This document shows positions 23,521-32,621 of a DNA stretch of 44,433 nt, piece after piece (position 1 is the first letter of the stretch; every line of letters begins with the position of its first letter). The notes below the pieces were generated by a model that saw only the letters and a program-made list of their open reading frames with translations, did no database searches and was not told the origin of the DNA. The position numbers were made by a program, and so were the translations under genes. The DNA lies in assembly GCA_004295245.1 (NCBI GenBank), contig REAR01000068.1:1-44433 (forward strand), read 5' to 3'. Source of the DNA: Sphingobacteriales bacterium (GTDB taxonomy: Bacteria; Bacteroidota; Bacteroidia; Chitinophagales; Chitinophagaceae).

Positions 23521-24627
23521 ATGGCAGAAGAAAAAAAATTATTTAAAGTAACCATTGATAACATCACCATTGATGTGGAGCCGGGCACTTCTATTTTAAA
23601 TGCAGCCCGCACAATTGGTGGAGATGTTACACCACCAGCCATGTGCTATTACAGCAAATTGCAGGGTAGTGGTGGCAAGTGCCGCACTTGTTTGGTAGAA
23701 GTGGCTGCCGGCTCAACTGCAGACCCACGCCCCATGCCCAAGCTGGTAGCCAGTTGCCGCACCAATGTAATGGATGGTATGGTGGTAAAAAATATTACCA
23801 GCGAAAAAGTAATTGATGCCCGCAATGGTGTGGTAGAGTTTTTATTAATCAACCACCCGCTGGATTGCCCCATTTGCGACCAGGCAGGCGAATGCCACCT
23901 GCAAGACCTGAGCTATGAACACGGTAAAGAAGGCACCCGGTATGAATTTAAACGTCGCAGTTTTGATAAAGTAGACCTGGGCGATAAGATACAACTGCAC
24001 ATGACACGTTGTATTCTTTGCTATCGTTGTGTGTTTACGGCCGACCAGTTAACCGCTAAAAGAGAACATGGCATATTAGACCGTGGCGATCATGCACAGA
24101 TTGCCACCATGATACAAAAGAATTTACAGAACGACTTTATAGGAAACGTAATTGATGTTTGCCCGGTAGGCGCATTAACCGATAAAACATTTCGTTTTAA
24201 AAACCGCGTGTGGTTTACCAAACCGGTAGATGCACACCGCAATTGCAATAAATGCTGTGGCGAAGTACAATTGTGGATGCGGGGTGAAGAAGTGTTTCGT
24301 GTAACGGCCCGCAAAGATGAATGGGGAGAAATAAAAGACAGCACACAAGGTAAACCCGGCTGGATTTGTAACGATTGCCGCTTTGATAAAAAAGAAACCA
24401 GCGATTGGGTAATTGAAGGACCTACAAAAATTGATCGTCATTCTGTTATTTCACAAGGGCATTATGTGGGTGTAACCAAACCCACTGAAACATTTAATGC
24501 CGTGCACAATGGCCGCAGCCCTAAATTGCTGATGGATATACATGATGTGAGTGAAGTAAATAAACAACATATAGAACTAAGTGCCTTAAACCGCCCGGCG
24601 CACAGTACCGATTTTGATAAAAAGTAA
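23521..24627 (+). CDS. nuoG: NADH-quinone oxidoreductase subunit G, short form
   Basis: This 368-aa iron-sulfur subunit has a ferredoxin-like [2Fe-2S] domain with PAMCYYSKLQGSGGKCRTC near residues 39-57 and ASCRTN. Next is the His/Cys cluster segment HPLDCPICDQAGECHLQDLS near residue 116, then [4Fe-4S] ligands TRCILCYRCV and IDVCPVGALTDK. A 4Fe-4S/MGD-type motif CNKCCGEVQLWMRG leads to GKPGWICNDCRFDK. The large molybdopterin-oxidoreductase-like domain of E. coli NuoG (about 900 aa in total) is absent. Short NuoG is usual in Bacteroidota and is not a truncation. The 157-bp gap before it holds no gene. Confidence 0.95.
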   Translation: MAEEKKLFKVTIDNITIDVEPGTSILNAARTIGGDVTPPAMCYYSKLQGSGGKCRTCLVEVAAGSTADPRPMPKLVASCRTNVMDGMVVKNITSEKVIDARNGVVEFLLINHPLDCPICDQAGECHLQDLSYEHGKEGTRYEFKRRSFDKVDLGDKIQLHMTRCILCYRCVFTADQLTAKREHGILDRGDHAQIATMIQKNLQNDFIGNVIDVCPVGALTDKTFRFKNRVWFTKPVDAHRNCNKCCGEVQLWMRGEEVFRVTARKDEWGEIKDSTQGKPGWICNDCRFDKKETSDWVIEGPTKIDRHSVISQGHYVGVTKPTETFNAVHNGRSPKLLMDIHDVSEVNKQHIELSALNRPAHSTDFDKK

Positions 24628-24639
24628 GAGCCGGGCAGT

Positions 24640-24780
24640 AAACCGGTGTGCAGCAGTGGTTGCGTCGCACACTTGTACAGTTGATTTTTTAAATAAGCCG
24701 GAGCACCGTTGAATGCTAATTGAATGTTGAAGTGTGCGACGCAACGGAAGTTGAATAAAGAACAAATGCTGGTATAATAA
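24640..24780. repeat. Inverted pair of dispersed elements, copies 8 and 9
   Basis: The minus-oriented core is at 24659-24670 and the plus-oriented core at 24734-24745, separated by 63 bp, with outer ends pointing away (AAACCGGTG left, ATGCTGGTATAATAA right). The pair fills the nuoG-nuoH gap. Confidence 0.88.
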
Positions 24781-24790
24781 AAATAAAAAA

Positions 24791-25843
24791 ATGTTATTAG
24801 CTATTGACTGGTTATTGTTATTAGAGAAATTGGTACTGATTGTGATTATTGTTTCAGTATCGCTGGTAATTGCTATGTATGAAACCTATGCAGAGCGTAA
24901 GATTGCTGCATTTATGCAAGATCGCCGCGGGCCTAACCGTGCCGGCCCTTTTGGTTTATTACAACCACTGGCCGATGGAGGTAAACTTTTTTTTAAAGAA
25001 GAAATTATACCCAATACTTCTAATAAATTTTTATTTATACTAGGGCCTTGCTTAGCTATGATGACGGCCATGATGACCAGCGCTGTTATACCCTGGGGTG
25101 GCACGGTAGCTGTGTTTGGCCGTAGCGTTAGTTTACAAATTGCAGATATTAATATTGGAATTTTATTTGTGTTTGGTGTGGTAAGTATGGGGGTGTATGG
25201 TATTATGATTGGCGGTTGGGCATCTAATAACAAGTTTTCTTTGCTGGCAGCGTTGCGGGGTGCCTCTCAAATGATATCGTATGAGCTGGCAATGGGGCTA
25301 TCGTTAATTGCTTTGCTAATGATGACGGGTAGCCTGCGCCTGAGTGTAATTGTAGACCAGCAAATGACCAGCGGTGTGTGGAACGTAGTGTATCAGCCAC
25401 TAGGTTTTTTAATTTTCTTGGTATGTGCGTTTGCAGAGTGTAACCGCACCCCGTTTGACCTGCCCGAAGCAGAAAACGAATTAAACTTTGGGTATCATCA
25501 GGAGTACTCATCTATGAAATTGGGTTTTTACTTGTTTGCTGAATATATAAACATGTTCATAAGCAGTGTTATTATGGCAACCTTATATTTTGGTGGCTAT
25601 GATATACCGTTTGTAAACGAAGCTGCTTTAATTGCAAAAGGTAATAACTGGATACAATGGATAGGCCCGCTTGTGCTGATTATTAAAGTAGGCTTCTTTA
25701 TCTTCTTGTTTATGTGGGTACGTTGGACGATTCCACGTTTCCGCTACGATCAGTTAATGAACCTGGGATGGAAAAAACTGATACCATTGGCATTATTAAA
25801 TATGGTATTAACCGGGGCATTGGTATTGTGGTTAAAGAAATAA
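24791..25843 (+). CDS. nuoH: NADH-quinone oxidoreductase subunit H
   Basis: This 350-aa membrane subunit connects the quinone chamber to the proton channels. Diagnostic segments are ETYAERKIAAFMQDRRGPNR near residue 31, PFGLLQPLADGGKLFFKEE, and FAECNRTPFDLPEAENELNF near residue 215 followed by GYHQEYSSMKLGFYLFAEY. These conserved acidic loops form the E-channel. Hydrophobic helices cover the rest, ending VRWTIPRFRYDQLMNLGWK. Length is normal. Confidence 0.98.
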   Translation: MLLAIDWLLLLEKLVLIVIIVSVSLVIAMYETYAERKIAAFMQDRRGPNRAGPFGLLQPLADGGKLFFKEEIIPNTSNKFLFILGPCLAMMTAMMTSAVIPWGGTVAVFGRSVSLQIADINIGILFVFGVVSMGVYGIMIGGWASNNKFSLLAALRGASQMISYELAMGLSLIALLMMTGSLRLSVIVDQQMTSGVWNVVYQPLGFLIFLVCAFAECNRTPFDLPEAENELNFGYHQEYSSMKLGFYLFAEYINMFISSVIMATLYFGGYDIPFVNEAALIAKGNNWIQWIGPLVLIIKVGFFIFLFMWVRWTIPRFRYDQLMNLGWKKLIPLALLNMVLTGALVLWLKK

Positions 25844-25922
25844 GTGGTCATGAATTTTTGATAAAATATATTTGCGAAATCTTTGAAGCAGCCGTTGCTG
25901 CAACAACGATAAAGAAATAAAT

Positions 25923-26477
25923 ATGGAGCGATTAACGAACAGAGCAAAAGCAGTAGAACGTAAGCCCATGACTTTTTTGGAAAGTCTGTACTTATGGAAT
26001 ATTGCCAAGGGAATGGGCATAACGCTGAAACACTTTTTTAAAAAGAAAGCCACCATCAGCTACCCCGAACAAAAACGGGAGTTTAGCCCGGTGTTCAGAG
26101 GTTTGCATGTGCTTAACCGCGATGAAGAAGGAAGAGAAAATTGCACTGCCTGTGGGTTGTGTGCAGTAGCTTGCCCAGCAGAAGCCATTACTATGGAAGC
26201 TGCGGAGCGACTGCCCGGAGAAGAGAACCTATACCGCGAAGAAAAATATGCAGCAAAGTATGAGATAAATATGTTGCGCTGCATTTTTTGTGGTTTGTGC
26301 GAAGAGGCTTGTCCGAAAGATGCTATTTATTTAAGTGAAACATTTGCGCCGGCTAATTACCAGCGCCAGACATTTATATATGGTAAACCCGATTTATTAA
26401 TACCGCATCCAAAAGAAGAGCCCGAGTTATATGCAAAGGCTGCCGGAGGAAGGGTAGTGGTAAAAACAGGTAACTAA
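25923..26477 (+). CDS. nuoI: NADH-quinone oxidoreductase subunit I
   Basis: This 184-aa ferredoxin-type subunit carries the two [4Fe-4S] clusters N6a and N6b. Two CxxCxxCxxxCP motifs are visible: ENCTACGLCAVACPAEAI near residue 74 and MLRCIFCGLCEEACPKDAIY near residue 116. The N-terminal ESLYLWNIAKGMGITLKHFF is the amphipathic segment that docks to the membrane arm. It begins 79 bp after nuoH. Confidence 0.98.
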   Translation: MERLTNRAKAVERKPMTFLESLYLWNIAKGMGITLKHFFKKKATISYPEQKREFSPVFRGLHVLNRDEEGRENCTACGLCAVACPAEAITMEAAERLPGEENLYREEKYAAKYEINMLRCIFCGLCEEACPKDAIYLSETFAPANYQRQTFIYGKPDLLIPHPKEEPELYAKAAGGRVVVKTGN

Positions 26478-26534
26478 GAAGTATTACCAGTGTAACAAAC
26501 TGGTGGTTTTAAAATTTAACTGCTTACAACAATC

Positions 26535-27035
26535 ATGGGTGTAACACAAATTCTATTTTGGGTTTTAACGGTGCTGGCATTGGGCAGTGCGTTAATGGTG
26601 GTTACCAGCCGCAACCCTGTATATAGCGTACTGTATCTTATTCTTTGTTTTTTCGCCATTTCTGGTCATTATATTTTAATGAATGCACAGTTTTTGGCCG
26701 TTGTAAACATTATTGTTTATGCCGGGGCCATTATGGTGCTTTTTCTATTTGTAATAATGCTGATGAATTTAAATGCCAGCGTGGAGCCGCAAAAAAATAA
26801 ATGGTTGAAAATAGCCGGCGCTATTGCAGGCGGTTGTTTACTGCTGGTATTGGTTGCCGCTTTTAAAGATGCGGATATTAAAACACAACTTGTACAAACA
26901 AAGGACGGAGAGATTGGCCTTATTAATAATTTGGGTATGGCATTGTTTAAAGATTATGTGGTGCCATTTGAAATAAGCAGTGTGTTGTTTTTAAGTGCCA
27001 TGGTGGGTGCTGTGGTAATTGGTAAGAAAGAATAA
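26535..27035 (+). CDS. nuoJ: NADH-quinone oxidoreductase subunit J
   Basis: This 166-aa polytopic membrane subunit matches the ND6 family: [20 protein letters not shown] near residue 25, then [20 protein letters not shown] followed by [11 protein letters not shown]. This includes the pi-bulge helix TM3 that gates proton transfer in ND6 homologues. The C-terminal helix is [20 protein letters not shown]. It is 14 bp upstream of nuoK. Confidence 0.96.
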   Translation: MGVTQILFWVLTVLALGSALMVVTSRNPVYSVLYLILCFFAISGHYILMNAQFLAVVNIIVYAGAIMVLFLFVIMLMNLNASVEPQKNKWLKIAGAIAGGCLLLVLVAAFKDADIKTQLVQTKDGEIGLINNLGMALFKDYVVPFEISSVLFLSAMVGAVVIGKKE

Positions 27036-27049
27036 TAAGAAAATATATT

Positions 27050-27391
27050 ATGCCTGTTAACTATTACATATTTGTAGCGCTGGCTTTATTCAGTATTGGC
27101 GTGGTGGGGGTATTAACCCGCCGCAATGCCATTATTGTTTTTATGTGTATAGAAATTATGCTGAATGCCGTAAACCTGCTGCTGGTAGCTTTTTCAAAAA
27201 TGCATGCAGCAGTTTATGCAGCAGCGGCACCGGCAACAGTAACCGGCACAGGTATAGATGGACAACTTTTTGTATTTTTTATTATGGTGGTGGCAGCTGC
27301 TGAGGTTAGTGTGGGTCTGGCCATTATTGTAATGATGTATCGGAATATTCACTCGGTAGACATTAATTTTTTAAACCGACTGAAACATTAA
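27050..27391 (+). CDS. nuoK: NADH-quinone oxidoreductase subunit K
   Basis: This 113-aa protein of the ND4L family has three membrane helices. It carries the two buried glutamates typical of NuoK, in [19 protein letters not shown] near residue 36 and [19 protein letters not shown] near residue 84. The sequence between them ([15 protein letters not shown]) is a few residues longer than in E. coli NuoK. It is followed by a small ACCGGC/GCCGGT inverted repeat at 27399-27412 in the gap to nuoL. Confidence 0.97.
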   Translation: MPVNYYIFVALALFSIGVVGVLTRRNAIIVFMCIEIMLNAVNLLLVAFSKMHAAVYAAAAPATVTGTGIDGQLFVFFIMVVAAAEVSVGLAIIVMMYRNIHSVDINFLNRLKH

Positions 27392-27458
27392 TCAACAGAC
27401 CGGCTTGCCGGTAACTGAATAATAAAACAATCAAACTTCGCAAAAGCGATTGGTGATT

Positions 27459-29339
27459 ATGAGTAAAATTGTTGCTTTAGTTCCATTATTGCCGTTACTG
27501 GGTTTTCTCATTAACGGATTATTGCGCAAACAGCTTTCTAAAACCGCTGCCGGTATCATTGGTTCCGGCACAGTACTGGGTGCCTTTATAATAAGTGTTT
27601 TACTGTTTATAGATGTACGCAACGGTAAAACCGGTGTGGTAGAATTTTTTCCTTTCATTAGTTTTGATACAGTAAAAATTCCGTTTGCTTTTTTAGTAGA
27701 CCAGTTAACGGCTATCTATCTTTTAATAATTACCGGTGTTGGTTTTTTAATACATGTGTATTCCACTGCTTATATGCACGATGAAGAAGCACCGCATTTT
27801 GCCCGCTACTTTGCTTACCTCAACTTGTTTGTGTTTTCAATGCTATTGCTGGTGTTGGGTGCTAACTATGTAATTATGTTTATAGGTTGGGAAGGTGTGG
27901 GGCTTTGCTCATATTTATTAATAGGGTACTGGTTTAAAAACCCACAATACAATAACGCCGCTAAAAAAGCTTTTGTAATGAACCGCATTGGCGATTTAGG
28001 TTTTTTACTGGCAGTATTTTGGTTGCTGGCAAAATTGAGCACGGTAACCTATGGAGAAGTATTTAGTGCTGATGCTATAAAGGCATTATCACAAACAGAT
28101 ATCACCATAATTACTTTATTATTTTTTGTGGCAGCTACCGGTAAAAGTGCACAAATACCTTTATACACCTGGCTGCCCGATGCTATGGCGGGTCCAACAC
28201 CCGTATCTGCATTAATACATGCGGCCACTATGGTTACCGCAGGTATTTACTTAGTAGCAAGAACCAATATACTTTTTTCAATGGCAGAAACCACCCAGCA
28301 TGTAATTGCATGGATTGGTGTGGCCACCGCTTTACTGGCAGCCACTATTGCCGTTAAGCAAAACGATATTAAAAAAGTACTGGCCTATTCAACTGTTAGC
28401 CAGTTAGGGTATATGTTTTTAGCATTGGGTATGGGTGCGTATACAGCAGCCGTGTTTCATGTAATGACGCATGCTTTCTTTAAAGCATTATTATTCTTAG
28501 GTAGTGGTAGCGTAATACATGCTATGGGCGGAGAGCAAGACATACGTAAAATGGGTGGGTTGGCCAAGCATATGAAGATTACCTATTTTACTTTTTTAAT
28601 AGGTTGTTTAGCTATTGCAGGTGTGCCAATGTTTAGCGGCTTCTTTTCTAAAGATGCTATTTTATTAAGTGCTTACGAGCATAACAAAATTATTTGGGGC
28701 ATTGCTTTATTGGTAGCTGCATTAACTACCTTCTATATGTTCCGTTTACTGTTCTTAACTTTTAAAGGTAGTTTCCGCGGCACAGAAGAACAGCAGCATC
28801 ATTTGCATGAAAGTCCTCGGGCAATGACTATTCCTTTAATTATTTTGGGTGTGCTTTCTATTGTTGGCGGCTATATTTCAGTGCCAGAAGTTTTTGTGGC
28901 TGGTGGAGATAAGTTGGGCCAGTTTTTAGCACCCATTATTCCGTTGCACACACATGCAGTATCGCATATGGAAGAATATGCTTTAATGGGCGGCACCACT
29001 TTATTAGTGGCTATTGTAATTGTATTTGCCTGGAATAAATACAAAACTTATAAAGAAGAAACCAACGGTGCGTTTGGTAATTTGCTGGAGAATAAATGGT
29101 ATGTAGACGAATTGTATAATACCATTATTGTAAAACCCATTAACTGGTTAGCTGGGTTTATAGAAAATGTTTTAGAACGTTCAGGCATTGACGCAATAGT
29201 AAATGGGGTCGGTCGGGCCGTTCAATACAGCAGCCGTCAACTGCGCTTGCTGCAAAGCGGCCAGGTAGGTAGCTATGTGTTGTTAATGATTGCCGGCATG
29301 GTGCTGTTGTTTGTATTGCAGTTCTTTTTAAAAAAATAA
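27459..29339 (+). CDS. nuoL: NADH-quinone oxidoreductase subunit L
   Basis: This 626-aa antiporter-like proton-pumping subunit starts at ATG 27459 (MSKIVALVPLLP). The frame can be opened at an upstream TTG, but that is not needed. Signatures are YFAYLNLFVFSMLLLVLGAN, FIGWEGVGLCSYLLIGYW with the key Glu near residue 144, and AGPTPVSALIHAATMVTAGI near residue 245. The extended C-terminus holds the long lateral helix region and a final helix, VLLMIAGMVLLFVLQFF. Length is normal for NuoL. Confidence 0.98.
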   Translation: MSKIVALVPLLPLLGFLINGLLRKQLSKTAAGIIGSGTVLGAFIISVLLFIDVRNGKTGVVEFFPFISFDTVKIPFAFLVDQLTAIYLLIITGVGFLIHVYSTAYMHDEEAPHFARYFAYLNLFVFSMLLLVLGANYVIMFIGWEGVGLCSYLLIGYWFKNPQYNNAAKKAFVMNRIGDLGFLLAVFWLLAKLSTVTYGEVFSADAIKALSQTDITIITLLFFVAATGKSAQIPLYTWLPDAMAGPTPVSALIHAATMVTAGIYLVARTNILFSMAETTQHVIAWIGVATALLAATIAVKQNDIKKVLAYSTVSQLGYMFLALGMGAYTAAVFHVMTHAFFKALLFLGSGSVIHAMGGEQDIRKMGGLAKHMKITYFTFLIGCLAIAGVPMFSGFFSKDAILLSAYEHNKIIWGIALLVAALTTFYMFRLLFLTFKGSFRGTEEQQHHLHESPRAMTIPLIILGVLSIVGGYISVPEVFVAGGDKLGQFLAPIIPLHTHAVSHMEEYALMGGTTLLVAIVIVFAWNKYKTYKEETNGAFGNLLENKWYVDELYNTIIVKPINWLAGFIENVLERSGIDAIVNGVGRAVQYSSRQLRLLQSGQVGSYVLLMIAGMVLLFVLQFFLKK

Positions 29340-29350
29340 AATAAGTGGGT

Positions 29351-29518
29351 GGCCAGCAGCTGTTGTAATAGCAACAGTGGTTGCGTCGCACACTTGTGCC
29401 ACATAAAATAATGCAACATTTTGTGGCTCCGCCCGGGCGGGGGTGGTACAATAGAATAACTTTCAGCTGAAGGGTGCGACGCAACAATGTTGATGCGCCT
29501 GCAAAAGCTGGTTACAAA
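29351..29518. repeat. Inverted pair of dispersed elements, copies 10 and 11
   Basis: The minus-oriented core is at 29380-29391 and the plus-oriented core at 29474-29485. The left copy has a CTGTTG/CAACAG mini-stem, and the right copy ends AGCTGGTTACAAA. Between them, GCCACATAAAAT pairs imperfectly with ATTTTGTGGC, next to a GC-rich CCGCCCGGGCGG palindrome at 29429-29440. The pair fills the nuoL-nuoM gap. Confidence 0.88.
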
Positions 29519-29553
29519 AAAAATGAGCTACACAATTGTAGCTGTAAATAAAT

Positions 29554-31014
29554 ATGATTGCAGTTTTATTATTTCTGGTTCCACTAATAAGCGGCATACT
29601 GTTGTTTGCAACTAAAAATGCACAGCAGGCAAAAATGCTGGCTTTATTGGCGGCCATTGCCACACTGGTGGTTTCTTTGTTAGGGCTTACAGCTTTAAAA
29701 CAACCTGCCTATCTTGAATTTGATGTGGCCTGGTTAACTGGCATTAATAGCCGGTTTCATTTAAAATTAGACGGCATTGGACAATTAGTATGTTTATTAA
29801 CTGCAATTTCTTTTCCTTTAATTATCTTATCCGCCTGGAACAATGAGTACAGCAAACCGAATAACTTTTTTGGTTTATTATTATTAAGTCAGGCTGGTTT
29901 AATGGGTGTGTTTTTATCGGTAGATTTATTGTTGTTTTATTTTTTCTGGGAGCTGGCCTTAATACCCGTTTACTTTTTATGCTCTGGTTGGGGCGGAGAA
30001 AAACGTATTGCTGTTACGTTTAAATTTTTCATTTATACGTTTGTAGGTTCTTTAATTATGCTGGTAGGCATTATTGCCTTGTATTTTCAGTGCAATGAAA
30101 CTTTTGATCTGAAAATTATATTATCGCAGAAAATAGATCCGCAGGTACAGAATTGGTTGTTTTGGTTCTTCTTTGTAGCGTTTGCTATTAAGATGCCTGT
30201 TTGGCCATTTCATACCTGGCAGCCCGATACCTATGAGCAATCGCCTACGCCGGTAACAATGGTGCTAAGCGGCATTATGGTTAAAATGGGTTTGTTTGCT
30301 GTTATCCGTTGGGTGGCTCCTGTTTTTTCAAGTGCATTTTACCAATGGGGCGATACTATTTCTTTACTGTGCATAGTAGGTATGCTGTATGCATCTGTTG
30401 TTGCAATAAAGCAAGACGATTTAAAACGTTTGATTGCGTATTCTTCTATCGCACATATTGGCTTAATGTGTTTGGCCCTATTTGCCAGCAACAAAAGCGG
30501 TATGCAGGGTGCAGTGCTGCAAATGTTTGTACACGGTATAAATATTATTGGTTTGTGGATAGTGGCTAATACAATAGAACAAAATTACGGTACCCGTAAA
30601 ATTTCTGAACTGGGAGGTTTGGCACAACAAGCACCCACACTTACCATTATGCTTGTAATAATAGCATTAGCAAATATTGCATTGCCGCTGACCAATGCAT
30701 TTGTAGGCGAGTTTATGATGTTTAACGGTATGCTATCTTCTAAAATAACACGCTATAATGAGCTTGATACGGTGTTGGCCGGTTTGTGTATTATACTGGC
30801 AGCGGTGTATACTTTAAATATGATTAAGCAGGTATTTTATGGAGCGGTTAAAAGAGAAGCAGTTGGCAACAATGCTTTTACAATGCCCGTAAAACTTGCA
30901 TTAACAGTAATTATAGTACTGATACTGGTAATGGGTGTGTACCCCAAACCATTTTTAGATTTAACCAATGAAGCGGTAGATGCTGTGTTAAACAGAATGA
31001 TTACTGTTAAGTAA
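29554..31014 (+). CDS. nuoM: NADH-quinone oxidoreductase subunit M
   Basis: This 486-aa antiporter-like membrane subunit of complex I carries the ND4 hallmarks: YFFWELALIPVYFLCSGWGG near residue 129 (conserved Glu), FAIKMPVWPFHTWQPDTYEQ near residue 211 (conserved Lys) and SPTPVTMVLSGIMVKMGLF. Also present is DDLKRLIAYSSIAHIGLMC near residue 288. Length is normal for NuoM. It follows nuoL after a 214-bp gap that carries the repeat pair 29351-29518. Confidence 0.98.
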   Translation: MIAVLLFLVPLISGILLFATKNAQQAKMLALLAAIATLVVSLLGLTALKQPAYLEFDVAWLTGINSRFHLKLDGIGQLVCLLTAISFPLIILSAWNNEYSKPNNFFGLLLLSQAGLMGVFLSVDLLLFYFFWELALIPVYFLCSGWGGEKRIAVTFKFFIYTFVGSLIMLVGIIALYFQCNETFDLKIILSQKIDPQVQNWLFWFFFVAFAIKMPVWPFHTWQPDTYEQSPTPVTMVLSGIMVKMGLFAVIRWVAPVFSSAFYQWGDTISLLCIVGMLYASVVAIKQDDLKRLIAYSSIAHIGLMCLALFASNKSGMQGAVLQMFVHGINIIGLWIVANTIEQNYGTRKISELGGLAQQAPTLTIMLVIIALANIALPLTNAFVGEFMMFNGMLSSKITRYNELDTVLAGLCIILAAVYTLNMIKQVFYGAVKREAVGNNAFTMPVKLALTVIIVLILVMGVYPKPFLDLTNEAVDAVLNRMITVK

Positions 31015-31032
31015 AGCAGATTAGAGACAATT

Positions 31033-32415
31033 ATGAATGCAATAATTTTTTCGGCCATCTTTGGCGTGGTAATGATGTTTAGCGGCGTATTTTTTTCGTC
31101 TAAACAACTTATACGTAACCTGGCTATTGGTTTAATGGCAGCGCTGTTGGTTTTAAATGCCGCAGAATTGCAGGGCTATGGTTTGTTTGATATTAACCTC
31201 AATAACATGCTGCACTTTACCAGTTTTGGACTGGTATTTAATTGCATTGCATTTGCGGCCACTTTTATTTATCTGTTATTAAGTGCCCGGGATATTGAAC
31301 AGGTTGGGGTAAACCTGGCAGAATACTTTGCCCTTATCTTTTTTATTTTATGCGGCGTAGGCATTGCCACCTCTTTCAACAGCTTGTTAATGTTGTTTTT
31401 GGCTATTGAAATTATATCTATACCCTTATATATTTTAACCGGCAGCGATAAACGTAACCTAAAAAGTAATGAAGCTTCGCTGAAGTATTTTTTAATGGGT
31501 GCTTTTTCTACCGGTATTATGTTAATGGGTATTGCCCTAATATATGGCGCCACAGGTACTTTTAGTCTTGATGCTATTGCAACGGCTACTAAAGGTTTTG
31601 AAACACTGCTAACAGGCGGCTTGTTGCTTTTATTAATTGCCATGTCGTTTAAAGTGTCTGCTGCCCCCTTTCATTTCTGGACACCCGATGTATACGATGG
31701 TGCCCCCACAGTATTTACTTCTTTTATGGCTACCATTGTAAAGGCAGCCATCTTTGCAGCATTTATTAAATTATTTGAAAAAGCCTACCTGCCTTCTGTA
31801 GCAAGCTGGAAGGCTGCCCTCACATTTATTATAGTGGCTACCTTGTTTATTGGTAATATAACTGCAGTGTTTCAGCAAAGCGTGAAGCGCATGCTGGCTT
31901 ACTCAAGTATTGCACAAGCAGGTTTTATGCTGTTTGCTCTATTTGGCTACAGCGATTTTGGTAAAGAAGGTATTTTACTTTATGCCGCTGCTTACAGTGC
32001 TGCAACCATTGGCATTTTCGCCATTTTATTAAAGATGAGCGATTATACTTTTGATGGATACAATGGCCTTGCAAAACGAGAGCCCGTACTGGCTTTTGTA
32101 AATACAATATTCTTATTATCATTGGCAGGCATTCCGCTAACAGCCGGTTTTTTTGCTAAGTATTATATGTTGGTGGCTGCTGTAAAAAGTGGCGCTTCTT
32201 TGTGGCTGGTAATTTTTGCTGTGTTGTGTGCGGCAGTTAGTGTGTACTACTATTTCCGCGTTATACAAGCCATGTATTTTAAAACAGCAACAACAGAAGA
32301 CGTTACAACAGCACCCGTAACCATTAACTTTAAAGTAATACTTATTGTTTTGGCTGCAATAATCGTGTTGCTGGGTTTATTTCCACACTGGTTGTTTACC
32401 AAGGTATATTTTTAA
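31033..32415 (+). CDS. nuoN: NADH-quinone oxidoreductase subunit N
   Basis: This 460-aa protein is the third antiporter-like subunit and the last gene of the operon. Motifs include LMLFLAIEIISIPLYILTG near residue 118 (conserved Glu), FKVSAAPFHFWTPDVYDGAP near residue 207 (conserved Lys in the preceding segment) and QQSVKRMLAYSSIAQAGFML near residue 281. It starts 18 bp after nuoM. No stem-loop terminator with a T-run is evident after the stop; a repeat pair follows directly. Confidence 0.97.
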   Translation: MNAIIFSAIFGVVMMFSGVFFSSKQLIRNLAIGLMAALLVLNAAELQGYGLFDINLNNMLHFTSFGLVFNCIAFAATFIYLLLSARDIEQVGVNLAEYFALIFFILCGVGIATSFNSLLMLFLAIEIISIPLYILTGSDKRNLKSNEASLKYFLMGAFSTGIMLMGIALIYGATGTFSLDAIATATKGFETLLTGGLLLLLIAMSFKVSAAPFHFWTPDVYDGAPTVFTSFMATIVKAAIFAAFIKLFEKAYLPSVASWKAALTFIIVATLFIGNITAVFQQSVKRMLAYSSIAQAGFMLFALFGYSDFGKEGILLYAAAYSAATIGIFAILLKMSDYTFDGYNGLAKREPVLAFVNTIFLLSLAGIPLTAGFFAKYYMLVAAVKSGASLWLVIFAVLCAAVSVYYYFRVIQAMYFKTATTEDVTTAPVTINFKVILIVLAAIIVLLGLFPHWLFTKVYF

Positions 32416-32566
32416 GCAGGTAGTCAGCATGGGTGCAATTATCAGCATCGTTGCGTCGCACCCTTCAACGGCAGTATTTCTAATGGGCAACAACAAAGTG
32501 CAAATGCACAAGAGTGCGACGCAACAACTGCTGCCATACTTACTGAAGCCGGTAAACAAACTTTTC
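32416..32566. repeat. Inverted pair of dispersed elements, copies 12 and 13
   Basis: The minus-oriented core is at 32450-32461 and the plus-oriented core at 32514-32525, 52 bp apart. The right end reads AAGCCGGTAAACAAA. The pair starts at the nuoN stop codon and occupies most of the gap to the glycosyltransferase gene. Confidence 0.88.
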
Positions 32567-32621
32567 TTACTTTACATACATTGTATTTGTAATATTCTGC
32601 CACGCACAGCGTTTTTGCATT

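Noticed and set aside
23521-24627. nuoG as a truncated pseudogene because of its 368-aa length
   Set aside because: All iron-sulfur motifs of the N-terminal module are present, and the short form is the norm in Bacteroidota complex I.
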